Shown: positions 1-10,829 of the stretch, one piece after another
Layout: the number at the start of each line of letters is the position of its first letter
Position numbering within the stretch: the stretch's first letter is position 1
From: Paramecium octaurelia
Lineage: Eukaryota; Ciliophora; Oligohymenophorea; Peniculida; Parameciidae
DNA: 64,000 nt
Reading direction: 5' to 3'
Assembly: GCA_905182995.1 (NCBI GenBank)
Contig: CAJJDP010000080.1
Location: 1-64,000, forward strand
The notes under the pieces: generated by a model
What the model was told of the DNA's origin: nothing
Databases searched by the model: none
Seen by the model: only the letters and a program-made list of their open reading frames with translations
Translations under genes and position numbers: made by a program

Positions 1-203
1 CTAATTTAAACATTTGTTTTTAGAAAAAGTAATCAATTAAATACTATTGTTTTAAAGTATTCATTTGTTCTTAAGGATATATCAATACAATACTGTTCTG
101 TCTAATTTAAACATTTGTTTTAAGAAAAAGTAATCAATTTAATTCTATCGTTTTAATGTATTCATTTGTTCTTAAAGGTATTATCAATACAATACTTTTC
201 TGT
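1..203. repeat. Two tandem copies of a 101-bp repeat
   Basis: Copy one (1-101) and copy two (102-203) both begin CTAATTTAAACATTTG and end near CTGT, with a few substitutions and small indels. No coding sense is visible. Further copies may lie left of the window. Confidence 0.85.
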
Positions 204-409
204 CTACTGTATAACTTAAGTTTTTTAATAAGAAATACTCTGCTCTTATAGCAAAATCATTTTGCTAGAAAACTTAATTGGTTTGAAAAAATGGTCATTC
301 AATCAAATATTGCTTAAATGATTAGTGCAAAAGCAATATAATAAGATTTTTGTGAAAATTATTCTTGTCGTTAGCCAAGTTGTAAGTATTATTAAAAATA
401 AACTAAATC

Positions 410-453
410 AACCCATTAGTTTGATTCGAGTTTGCAAATCAAACTAATGGGTT
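410..453. other. Perfect 17-bp inverted repeat (hairpin)
   Basis: The left arm AACCCATTAGTTTGATT (410-426) is the exact reverse complement of the right arm (437-453), around a 10-nt loop. It lies just upstream of the PIWI-like relic. It could be a transcript stem-loop, a terminator or a remnant inverted repeat; nothing in sequence decides which. Confidence 0.8.
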
Positions 454-463
454 ATTTTTATTT

Positions 464-781
464 ATGAAAGTAATTTGGGAAGAAGCTTGAAAGTTGCACG
501 AAGATTGCCAAAATAACAAGTATTTCCTTTGCTTTAAATCTAATCAGGTTCTTCCAAAACTAAAATATGTTATCAGGGCTATTGGGGTTGATGGATTCAT
601 CGCATACAAGTATACAATAAGAAGAGTAAATTCACAAGGTTTTGGGAGAATTTTTGCATGATTTGCTCAGAATATTGTAGCAGAATTCGAAGAAAATAAT
701 ATTCCTCAAAGTATCTTCTTTTTTTATCGAGGAATTTAGGAATTCAAACTAATCATTCTGTTTGCATAAATTTTTGAGTGA
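464..781 (+). pseudogene. PIWI/Argonaute-like relic
   Basis: Read in the ciliate code, two frames carry pieces resembling the PIWI domain of Argonaute/Ptiwi proteins. One begins MKVIW and stops. Another carries VIRAIGVDGFIAYKYT, and after a TGA the same frame continues FAQNIVAEFEENNIPQ and then IFFFYRG, which resembles the PIWI motif IxxYRDG following a helix with a Pro-Ser or Pro-Gln turn. Several in-frame TGA codons and the missing Asp of YRDG indicate a non-functional copy. Family homology is inferred by eye from a short stretch; an unrelated degraded gene is possible. Confidence 0.4.
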
Positions 782-1200
782 CATCCAAATTTTAATCGTT
801 TTACTATTTTATTAATATTACATTATTTGCTTTTCGACCCTCATTGTAAGGGTATTAGCAATTCTTTGAGCTTAACTCCATATCCATAGGAGAATTTGCA
901 CAAACGAAAGTTCTATAAATCAAAGGTGCTGATCGAAGCTGTGATTGTTTTTTTCCTTCAGTTTATAATACTTAAAAAGGTTTGATGCTTTCAAAAAATG
1001 ACTAAAATCTAAATATAATATAGTTCTCCTTTGGCTCTTAAGATTGGGATTGTAAATTATAATGGGCTATCGAATTTGAAACTTAGAAATATTTATAGGG
1101 AAGAACTTATGGAACCATAAGTGCAGATGGTAACTTTATTGTAACATAGTATGTTAAATCCAAAGAGATTTAGATCAGACGATATAAAAGTACAATTTGA
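778..1200 (+). other. Open stretch of 140 codons after the PIWI-like relic, unrecognised
   Basis: This frame is free of TGA for 140 codons, and its second half has protein-like composition (around QWAIEFETQ and GTISADGNFIVTQ). With TGA as the only stop, an opening of this length can occur by chance, so it may be the tail of the relic upstream, a separate decayed gene, or noise. Its 3' part (from 946) recurs at 2850-3104 through the assembly duplication. Confidence 0.25.
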
Positions 1201-2754
1201 CTGATTATTAATTATATTATTAATTAATAAACATTAGAAATACAAATGGATTAGATTAAGTTTTAACGATCATATTCATTATATCAACTTAAATAAAGTG
1301 GATAATAGAATGAACTGGTCTATAATTCTTGCAATTCAAAATTCCCTTACTAAAATCTTCACATCCAGTAGCTGGCTTGTAATTAAAAGTATCAAGAGCG
1401 ATAAATAAAAAGAAAAGGGAAGTTTAAATTGGTTAAAGTTTTTTCTATCAATTTTTTTGTTTATTAGTCAAAAATTTAGATAAGATAATTTTAGATTTTT
1501 TATATTAAAGTAGTGAGAAATAGTTTAATTATTGAAAAAATTCATCTAAATTTAAAGTATATTTCGTTGTTCTACTTGATATTGAACATTTTTAAAGCAA
1601 TCATCTATCAATATAGGATTGGTGTAAATGAATATTTTAACATTTTCAAGTAATTTTTTTTAAGAAGTGCAAAATAAATTGTTATGACGAGTTTGAAAAG
1701 AGAGTTTTTATAAATCGTTCACAATGTATTCTAAAAAAATTTCAATTAGATTTTATTGTTAATTTACAATTCAAATTTTGTTTTAAAAACTCAGTATAAA
1801 TTAATCTGCAAATTTAGTAGTTACTATTTTATGATCAGTTTCATGTAAATGAAGGATTTTAGTTAATCTGTCCATTTTCCTATTTAAGAAATGCGATTTA
1901 AAGTTTCAAAGGGATATTTACTTTTAGTTTTTGTACAGAAAAATTTAAAAATAGAAGAGAAAGGAATTGTAATTTTTCTGCTCTTTAATTAAAAATATAA
2001 ATTAGGTCAATGAGAATGGAAATTTCGAACTTTTGGAATATTTTTTAGAATATCAGATTTAAATATATTATTACTTTAAGTTCCTATTCTAATTAAATTT
2101 TTAGAGAATATCAATTTATAGAAATTATTTTTAACCCAAAATAGAGGAAAATAATTAGAAATATCAATATAACTTTTTGTTTCCGTTCATTTTATCAATT
2201 ATTCTTATATATACTAATGTAATTAGATAAGCTATTATTCTTTAAATTATCAGCATATCGAAAAATTTTAACATTTATCAGATAAGATACGAATCTACTG
2301 CTTGCAAGCACTATGATTTTTAAAATTTAACTCAATTTTATTTGTTTTGCTTAGTGTGAACAGGAATTAAACCAATTTATTAAAAAAAACATGTATAGCA
2401 AATTTGAAATCAAAAAAATTTTAACAATCTTAATATTTGAATCAAAATCAATTTAGTATTTTATGATAGAAATAACAATCATCAGAAAAACAGAATTTAA
2501 TCATCTCATTTAAGAATTTCATAACTGAATTATATTAATTCGCTTCTAATTATTTATCAACTTTCTTATCCATTGGAAAGATAAAATTTTGTTTACAAAG
2601 TAAAATTAAATGTAAATAAGGATAAAATTAGAATGTGTATTATCCAGAATAATCCTGAAAAAAATTAAATATTTTTTTACTAATAATAAAAATGCTCTTT
2701 TTCGTTTTTAATAGAAAGGATTTACATAGGAACTCCTTAGATTTATATTAACAT
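1201..2754. other. Long AT-rich stretch without a recognisable gene
   Basis: I see no frame with convincing protein-like composition, no repeat array and no further RNA gene upstream of the tRNA. Spacing is much larger than elsewhere in the window. The same sequence recurs at 3105-4658. Confidence 0.6.
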
Positions 2755-2840
2755 CCGAAAATAGCTCAGTTGGTAGAGCGAGGGACTGTAGTGTTAAATC
2801 AGTTATCCCCAGGTCGGTGGTTCAAATCCGCCTTTTCGGA
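2755..2840 (+). tRNA. tRNA-Tyr (anticodon GTA) with 13-nt intron, copy 1
   Basis: The acceptor arms CCGAAAA/TTTTCGG pair over 7 bp with discriminator A. The D arm GCTC..GAGC, the anticodon loop CTGTA-G/A and the T arm GGTGG-TTCAAAT-CCGCC are intact. A 13-nt intron sits just 3' of the anticodon, the usual place and a hallmark of eukaryotic tRNA-Tyr. Without it the molecule is 73 nt, and CCA is not encoded. Anticodon-stem pair 27-43 is A-C. A T-run after the discriminator fits an RNA polymerase III terminator. The N at 2849 interrupts the sequence just downstream. Confidence 0.95.
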
Positions 2841-4658
2841 GTTTTTTTNTGTTTTTTTCCTTCAGTTTATAATACTTAAAAAGGTTTGATGCTTTCAAAA
2901 AATGACTAAAATCTAAATATAATATAGTTCTCCTTTGGCTCTTAAGATTGGGATTGTAAATTATAATGGGCTATCGAATTTGAAACTTAGAAATATTTAT
3001 AGGGAAGAACTTATGGAACCATAAGTGCAGATGGTAACTTTATTGTAACATAGTATGTTAAATCCAAAGAGATTTAGATCAGACGATATAAAAGTACAAT
3101 TTGACTGATTATTAATTATATTATTAATTAATAAACATTAGAAATACAAATGGATTAGATTAAGTTTTAACGATCATATTCATTATATCAACTTAAATAA
3201 AGTGGATAATAGAATGAACTGGTCTATAATTCTTGCAATTCAAAATTCCCTTACTAAAATCTTCACATCCAGTAGCTGGCTTGTAATTAAAAGTATCAAG
3301 AGCGATAAATAAAAAGAAAAGGGAAGTTTAAATTGGTTAAAGTTTTTTCTATCAATTTTTTTGTTTATTAGTCAAAAATTTAGATAAGATAATTTTAGAT
3401 TTTTTATATTAAAGTAGTGAGAAATAGTTTAATTATTGAAAAAATTCATCTAAATTTAAAGTATATTTCGTTGTTCTACTTGATATTGAACATTTTTAAA
3501 GCAATCATCTATCAATATAGGATTGGTGTAAATGAATATTTTAACATTTTCAAGTAATTTTTTTTAAGAAGTGCAAAATAAATTGTTATGACGAGTTTGA
3601 AAAGAGAGTTTTTATAAATCGTTCACAATGTATTCTAAAAAAATTTCAATTAGATTTTATTGTTAATTTACAATTCAAATTTTGTTTTAAAAACTCAGTA
3701 TAAATTAATCTGCAAATTTAGTAGTTACTATTTTATGATCAGTTTCATGTAAATGAAGGATTTTAGTTAATCTGTCCATTTTCCTATTTAAGAAATGCGA
3801 TTTAAAGTTTCAAAGGGATATTTACTTTTAGTTTTTGTACAGAAAAATTTAAAAATAGAAGAGAAAGGAATTGTAATTTTTCTGCTCTTTAATTAAAAAT
3901 ATAAATTAGGTCAATGAGAATGGAAATTTCGAACTTTTGGAATATTTTTTAGAATATCAGATTTAAATATATTATTACTTTAAGTTCCTATTCTAATTAA
4001 ATTTTTAGAGAATATCAATTTATAGAAATTATTTTTAACCCAAAATAGAGGAAAATAATTAGAAATATCAATATAACTTTTTGTTTCCGTTCATTTTATC
4101 AATTATTCTTATATATACTAATGTAATTAGATAAGCTATTATTCTTTAAATTATCAGCATATCGAAAAATTTTAACATTTATCAGATAAGATACGAATCT
4201 ACTGCTTGCAAGCACTATGATTTTTAAAATTTAACTCAATTTTATTTGTTTTGCTTAGTGTGAACAGGAATTAAACCAATTTATTAAAAAAAACATGTAT
4301 AGCAAATTTGAAATCAAAAAAATTTTAACAATCTTAATATTTGAATCAAAATCAATTTAGTATTTTATGATAGAAATAACAATCATCAGAAAAACAGAAT
4401 TTAATCATCTCATTTAAGAATTTCATAACTGAATTATATTAATTCGCTTCTAATTATTTATCAACTTTCTTATCCATTGGAAAGATAAAATTTTGTTTAC
4501 AAAGTAAAATTAAATGTAAATAAGGATAAAATTAGAATGTGTATTATCCAGAATAATCCTGAAAAAAATTAAATATTTTTTTACTAATAATAAAAATGCT
4601 CTTTTTCGTTTTTAATAGAAAGGATTTACATAGGAACTCCTTAGATTTATATTAACAT

Positions 4659-4744
4659 CCGAAAATAGCTCAGTTGGTAGAGCGAGGGACTGTAGTGTTA
4701 AATCAGTTATCCCCAGGTCGGTGGTTCAAATCCGCCTTTTCGGA
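4659..4744 (+). tRNA. tRNA-Tyr (GTA) with intron, copy 2 of the assembly duplication
   Basis: This is identical to the gene at 2755-2840, including the intron, and is followed by GTTTTTT, the pol III terminator. It belongs to the duplicated block, so it is probably the same locus represented twice; the real genome likely has one gene here. Confidence 0.93.
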
Positions 4745-4762
4745 GTTTTTTATTAATTTATT

Positions 4763-7713
4763 CCAGCTTACAAATTATGTAATACTAACAATAGAATCAT
4801 TCCAGAACTAGAAGTGTTTCTACTGAATCTAAATTAATAAATTTTAATGCAAAAACCTAAAATTTTCGATCATAATGAATTGTAATTTAGGCTTTATTTT
4901 ATAATTAATAAGATAACATGTTTCAATAAGTGATGCGGTAAAACAATCAAATTTAAATACACGTTGTAGTTGTAGACACTAATGCAGAGTGATGGCAAAA
5001 AATAATAATCAACTATGATAGATCCGTAATTAAGCATAAATACTTCCAAAAACGATATAGAGGTTATTGGTGCAGATTTAAGATTTTTCATAGAATAGTT
5101 TCAACTTTATTAAATAAGAAAAATGTAATCTAATCTCACTTGGATCTGGTTGTGATACTCTTCCCTTTTTAATATGGCAAATTTATCTAAACAATGTTAT
5201 GTTCAAGTAGATATACCTTTGTCGTTGACGGAAAAATAAAGAAGTTGAAGGAATTGAATAAATTGAAAATATTATTGGGAGAAATTATAATTTCAGAAAA
5301 TAATTTTCAAGCAAAATCATAAAATTAGACTTATATATTTGGGGAAGACATATGCAATACTGAAAGATTGCATTAATATTTAAAATCAATCGATTATACT
5401 ATTCCAACCTAATATTCTAAATTTAAATATTCTAAAGAAAAGGTTTTAAAGTTAATCATGATTTGATTAGTATTTAATAAAAATTCAATCTAGATTATCA
5501 ATTAATTAGTTAATTCAAGACACTTATCTTAAAAAATAATATTTGTGAAGAAGAGTAAAAAATAAGCAATAATAGTTGATAGTTGTGATGGAATGAAGAT
5601 AAAATCTCTTAACATAATTGATATTAATCACTAAGACACTAAATAATTCTTTATTGTATTCGAACATGTGAGTGAAAGTTTTTCTTGAATAATTAATAAG
5701 AGGAAGTTAATCAAAAATCACTCAAGAATTGTAACGAAAGAACTTCAAGGGGTATCCTATATAATAGCAATATCAATAACTTGTTATCACCTTTATTATG
5801 ATGGGAAAAAATATTATGATAACTAAAACAATTTGCAAATTGTTGTTAATTATATTACAAAAAAAAAATTTGTTAGGGTATCTAAACAATTTAGTTGGAA
5901 ATTGAAAATGTAACTATGAAAAGTGTTATACGTCCCAAATTCAAATATAGAATCCCTCCAATTCTACGTATAAATATAAATGCAATAGAGAAATTACATA
6001 GATCCAAAGAAAAGAGCAGGTTCTAAAAATTTTGCCATAGTTCGTATTTTCACAATTAAAACTTTAGTAGCTTGAATAGTAGAATAATTTGTTAATGCAG
6101 AAGATATTAGACAGAAGTATTCTATTTATAATTTCCTCTAGAATATATTAATAAATTTAAAAAATATTATTAAATTTATTACTTTTATAAAACTTAAGTT
6201 ATAGATTATACAGTAAGTCATTTATTTTATTATATCCNCCAGCTTACAAATTATGTAATACTAACAATAGAATCATTCCAGAACTAGAAGTGTTTCTACT
6301 GAATCTAAATTAATAAATTTTAATGCAAAAACCTAAAATTTTCGATCATAATGAATTGTAATTTAGGCTTTATTTTATAATTAATAAGATAACATGTTTC
6401 AATAAGTGATGCGGTAAAACAATCAAATTTAAATACACGTTGTAGTTGTAGACACTAATGCAGAGTGATGGCAAAAAATAATAATCAACTATGATAGATC
6501 CGTAATTAAGCATAAATACTTCCAAAAACGATATAGAGGTTATTGGTGCAGATTTAAGATTTTTCATAGAATAGTTTCAACTTTATTAAATAAGAAAAAT
6601 GTAATCTAATCTCACTTGGATCTGGTTGTGATACTCTTCCCTTTTTAATATGGCAAATTTATCTAAACAATGTTATGTTCAAGTAGATATACCTTTGTCG
6701 TTGACGGAAAAATAAAGAAGTTGAAGGAATTGAATAAATTGAAAATATTATTGGGAGAAATTATAATTTCAGAAAATAATTTTCAAGCAAAATCATAAAA
6801 TTAGACTTATATATTTGGGGAAGACATATGCAATACTGAAAGATTGCATTAATATTTAAAATCAATCGATTATACTATTCCAACCTAATATTCTAAATTT
6901 AAATATTCTAAAGAAAAGGTTTTAAAGTTAATCATGATTTGATTAGTATTTAATAAAAATTCAATCTAGATTATCAATTAATTAGTTAATTCAAGACACT
7001 TATCTTAAAAAATAATATTTGTGAAGAAGAGTAAAAAATAAGCAATAATAGTTGATAGTTGTGATGGAATGAAGATAAAATCTCTTAACATAATTGATAT
7101 TAATCACTAAGACACTAAATAATTCTTTATTGTATTCGAACATGTGAGTGAAAGTTTTTCTTGAATAATTAATAAGAGGAAGTTAATCAAAAATCACTCA
7201 AGAATTGTAACGAAAGAACTTCAAGGGGTATCCTATATAATAGCAATATCAATAACTTGTTATCACCTTTATTATGATGGGAAAAAATATTATGATAACT
7301 AAAACAATTTGCAAATTGTTGTTAATTATATTACAAAAAAAAAATTTGTTAGGGTATCTAAACAATTTAGTTGGAAATTGAAAATGTAACTATGAAAAGT
7401 GTTATACGTCCCAAATTCAAATATAGAATCCCTCCAATTCTACGTATAAATATAAATGCAATAGAGAAATTACATAGATCCAAAGAAAAGAGCAGGTTCT
7501 AAAAATTTTGCCATAGTTCGTATTTTCACAATTAAAACTTTAGTAGCTTGAATAGTAGAATAATTTGTTAATGCAGAAGATATTAGACAGAAGTATTCTA
7601 TTTATAATTTCCTCTAGAATATATTAATAAATTTAAAAAATATTATTAAATTTATTACTTTTATAAAACTTAAGTTATAGATTATACAGTAAGTCATTTA
7701 TTTTATTATATCC
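4763..7713. repeat. Duplication across N at 6238: 4763-6237 = 6239-7713
   Basis: Bases 4763-6237 recur as 6239-7713 (offset 1476) around one N. No sequence difference was seen. Interpreted as an assembly overlap. Confidence 0.92.
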
Positions 7714-7760
7714 TCTAGAATATATGAATAAAAATATAAAAATATTATTAAATTTATTAT
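7611..7760. repeat. Imperfect direct repeat of about 50 bp, 101 bp apart
   Basis: A segment starting CCTCTAGAATATAT at 7611 recurs imperfectly from 7712, both followed by AT-rich sequence ending in TATTATTAAATTTATTA. The offset is 101 bp, the same period as the tandem repeat at 1-203, though the sequences differ. Confidence 0.6.
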
Positions 7761-7949
7761 TTATGTATTACTTTATTAATTGTGCTTATAAAGAGTTCAG
7801 AGCAATAAATTCATTAACCCAATCAAACAAAATTCCTTATTGAGTTTTAAGCTATGTTTATTAAATGGCATAATAAGTAACTAACGATAATATCAAAACA
7901 GACTTATTGAACACAACCCATCATACAGTTTCTCTAATACATGTATTGA

Positions 7950-8939
7950 ATAAACAATTCGAAATATTGCTTAAAAGAATTTCAGAGTGAGAAGAAATGC
8001 AATCGAGATCCTTTTTGTAAGCACCCACTATTAGAATGCCAATTTTGCAGGAGAAATCAGGTACTTATGATAATCTTTATGATATAATTTCATATTTCCT
8101 AAAGTTACTCCATAATATTTGAAAGAATCTAGTGATTTAGAAACCAAGTATAAGAAAAATTATTAGAACGAAAAAGATATTATTAAATAATAATATCAAT
8201 AATTAATCAAAAGTAAAGACTAAAAACATAGAATTTAAAATAAGGAAGATAAAATATTTTCCAAAAACCCTTTTAGACTTCAGAAGTAAGAAAATAGGCA
8301 TTAAAAAACTATTAAAGAAACCCCTAAAAACCTGAAGGAATAATATGAGGTCGAAATAGCTCTTAAACTTCGATCTTAATAAGTTAGGAAAGAGGGGATT
8401 AGGGAAATTTTTTTGTGAATAATGTGGGTCAGGACCATAAATATCTGCAGTATCTTATAGCTCATATTTGCGATAAAAAATTTTGGGAAAACACCTAATA
8501 AAAATTAATTAGGAAAAAATTTGTAACCCAATTCAAATTATGAAGGATATAATTCTTTCAAATCCACCTTAGTCACAAGAATAACCCAATTATGACTCAG
8601 GAAGAGCAACACCCTTTTAAAATAAACTCTCAATCAACTTAAGCCATTAATATTGTAAGTTGGAATATACCCTCTCTAAAACCAACTACAATGTAAGTTA
8701 TCAAGGAATATTATCCCGACATAATATGTTTGTAAGAAACCAGATAACATATTTAATCAAGTTCCAACTATCATTTTATTATATTTTCTTATAGTTTCTT
8801 TTAAAAATTATAGAATAAAATCAGACAATCGTATGACAAATAGATACCTTTCTAAATATTTATGAATAGAATAAGATATTTTTACGACATATATTGTTTC
8901 TATTTTATTAATTTATAAAATAATTCATTCTTTATTTGA
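7950..8939 (+). pseudogene. Broken gene: Cys-rich segment plus EEP-endonuclease-like segment
   Basis: Protein-like stretches occur in all three forward frames in succession. About 7975-8060 encodes a Cys-rich piece (CNRDPFCKHPLLECQFC). About 8104-8400 encodes a charged, Gln-rich helix region ending REIFL then TGA. An overlapping frame carries FFCEQCGSG and a Pro/Gln-rich linker. From 8646 a further frame gives INIVSWNIPSLK and EYYPDIICLQETR, close to the first two motifs of the endonuclease/exonuclease/phosphatase fold shared by AP endonucleases and LINE endonucleases. No single splice pattern that I tried joins these frames, so the gene looks decayed. It could be an old LINE fragment or a dead host gene; I cannot separate these. 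Confidence 0.5.
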
Positions 8940-9496
8940 TTAAAAATATGCTGAATAACTTAATGCACTTTTGCAATTCATAGCTTTTTGAGTGATTCAA
9001 TAATAAAATGAAATCTTTACTTTTTGTCAATTATTTCTTAAAAAAATCAATAATTAACTATAAATTCATTAATCTTAACATTAAAAATTATAAAAAGAGA
9101 AGACAAAATTAATGTCACTTTCTTCATATATTAAGTACATTAAATTTAAATTTGTTATAGATTACTTCAACTTTTTCAATAATGAGTAGAAATACACATT
9201 TAAATTATTAATATTTTTATTTTATTATTAATTATAGAAACCTTTCTCATTGAAATTTAAGAATATACAAATTATTATATATCGTGTAAGTTAACTCTCA
9301 GTTACTCAGGTCATCAGAATTCATTCAATCGGTACCTAATTAAATTAGTTAATTTCTTATTATTTATCAATATATTTAAACTATATATATATATATAAAT
9401 TTTTCCAATTATATTGTTTTATTTGAATTTAATCAATAATTTTAGTGTCCTTTTATTTGTGCATTTTTCCGAACAATTTCTTTGTTGCCATTTTTT

Positions 9497-9697
9497 ATGT
9501 CATCCCTCAGCGAATCTGCAATTTAAGCAGAAGTTATTGTATTAAATAAACCCCAACTATTTCCTCTTACATTCTTAAAAATCAGAGAATAATCTATTGG
9601 TGAAGGATTTAATATATTACGAATTCCAATGTTATTTAGATTTATTAAGAGAATGAGAGTGAAGCTGTTTTTACAACAATTTACAACTAAAAAGTGA
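9497..9697 (+). CDS. Short ORF of 66 codons, unknown
   Basis: An ATG-to-TGA frame with one internal TAA. It begins MSSLSESAIQAEVIVLN and contains KIREQSIGEGFNIL, so composition is more protein-like than its surroundings. No family is recognised and no neighbour supports it. It may be a small gene or the remnant of a larger one. Confidence 0.25.
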
Positions 9698-9783
9698 AAT
9701 AGATGCTATTTTTGTTACTCAATTTTAGAATTCATAGTTACATATTTAATAACTCATAAATGGAAAATTAATATAAAAATATT

Positions 9784-9927
9784 TCAATATATGTTTTTAG
9801 GTTTATTTCTTTCAATAAATATTAGTTCCTCCAATGCTTCTCTTCGCTATTTTTCGACAAAAATATCTAGACGACTTTTCTATGGCTATTTTAACTTTCT
9901 ATGAACTTTATAATTGATTTTTACTTA
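9784..9927 (-). pseudogene. Coding-like fragment, minus strand
   Basis: A 48-codon opening on the minus strand with a strongly helical, charged stretch (DIFVEKQRREALEELIF) and two in-frame TAG codons. It has no clear start. It reads like an exon fragment of a lost gene. Confidence 0.25.
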
Positions 9928-10829
9928 TCAATATCTTTATAATTTTGTATTAATGAATCGCATTCGTATAAACATTTATTCACTTCTCTTTTAACTTCAT
10001 TCTTAATGCTGTATTTCCTAAAATTACTATTGATTCTATTACTATTATGATTACATTATACAAATTTTTTGTACTACTACTGGTACTTTAGCTATTATGA
10101 TGATACTGCTAGGTTGGAGAATATTAAATGGGTTCAAAATGAAAATTGGAAGCAAATCTGTTTCTAATAGGTTTTGGAGATTGAGTCAAAATTTAGGACT
10201 GGGACTGTAATTATTGTCGTGGAGATTAGACTATTTATTTATTTTTGTTCTTTTATCTAGTTTTACCCAATAAGACTTTAAGTCCCAATTATTCAATTAT
10301 CGCACTTGCATTTTGTGGAGCTGTATTTAGAGAATAATTGTATACATTAGATCGATTCATCAATTTATCTATTATCTATTGATTATTATTTTGATAAATC
10401 GAGTCTAGCTTAATTACTAGATTTACATTTATTTAGTCTATTTCTTTTTCATCTCTACTAATATTTTGTCACATTATTTTTTCATCTTTTTTGTCCAAAT
10501 TTCAGCTATGGACATACTTCCTTAGGGTCTGCGCTATGTAATATTATCTCTTTTTATTATTGTTCTATCCTCAATTGAATAATTTCTTTTGATTAAATAT
10601 TTATAAGGATCATCTATGCTATAAGTTTAATTTAAATTTCTACTTCTATTAAATTTCTTATCCGATATTACTGATTAACTTATTCAACTAATCTTCCTTA
10701 TTTTATTCTATTCTTTTTACCCTTCTAATATCGTTACTCAATGATTAATATTTCATTATAAATAATTATATATTTGTTAATTATTAAGCTCATAATTTCC
10801 AAACTATGTAATATTAAATTTAATTATCA

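Larger units (their letters stand above)
946..4752. repeat. Duplication across N at 2849: 946-2848 = 2850-4752
   Basis: Bases 946-2848 recur as 2850-4752 (offset 1904) with no difference that I can see, separated by one N. The copies include the tRNA-Tyr gene. A perfect duplicate of AT-rich non-coding DNA abutting a lone N is best explained as an uncollapsed contig overlap. Confidence 0.92.
4753..7949. other. AT-rich region, partly duplicated, no firm gene
   Basis: No gene can be supported. The best forward opening (about 5115-5465; repeated about 6591-6941) contains MLCSSRYTFVVDGKIKKL but matches no family I know and could be chance or a relic. A short 65-codon reading on the minus strand (4894-5091, 6370-6567) is a low-complexity AT-rich frame and is not called. 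Confidence 0.5.
8940..10829. other. AT-rich region with isolated coding-like fragments
   Basis: Apart from the two short openings listed separately, nothing can be called. A (TA)n-like run lies near 9384-9398. The region may hold decayed gene fragments and the promoter of the GST gene at its right end. Confidence 0.5.

Noticed and set aside
2850-4752. Recent tandem gene duplications at six sites
   Set aside because: Perfect identity including non-coding DNA and a single N at each boundary fit assembly overlap better.
4894-5091. 65-codon minus-strand ORF (and its twin at 6370-6567)
   Set aside because: Low-complexity AT-driven frame with no protein-like pattern; it appears twice only because of the contig overlap.
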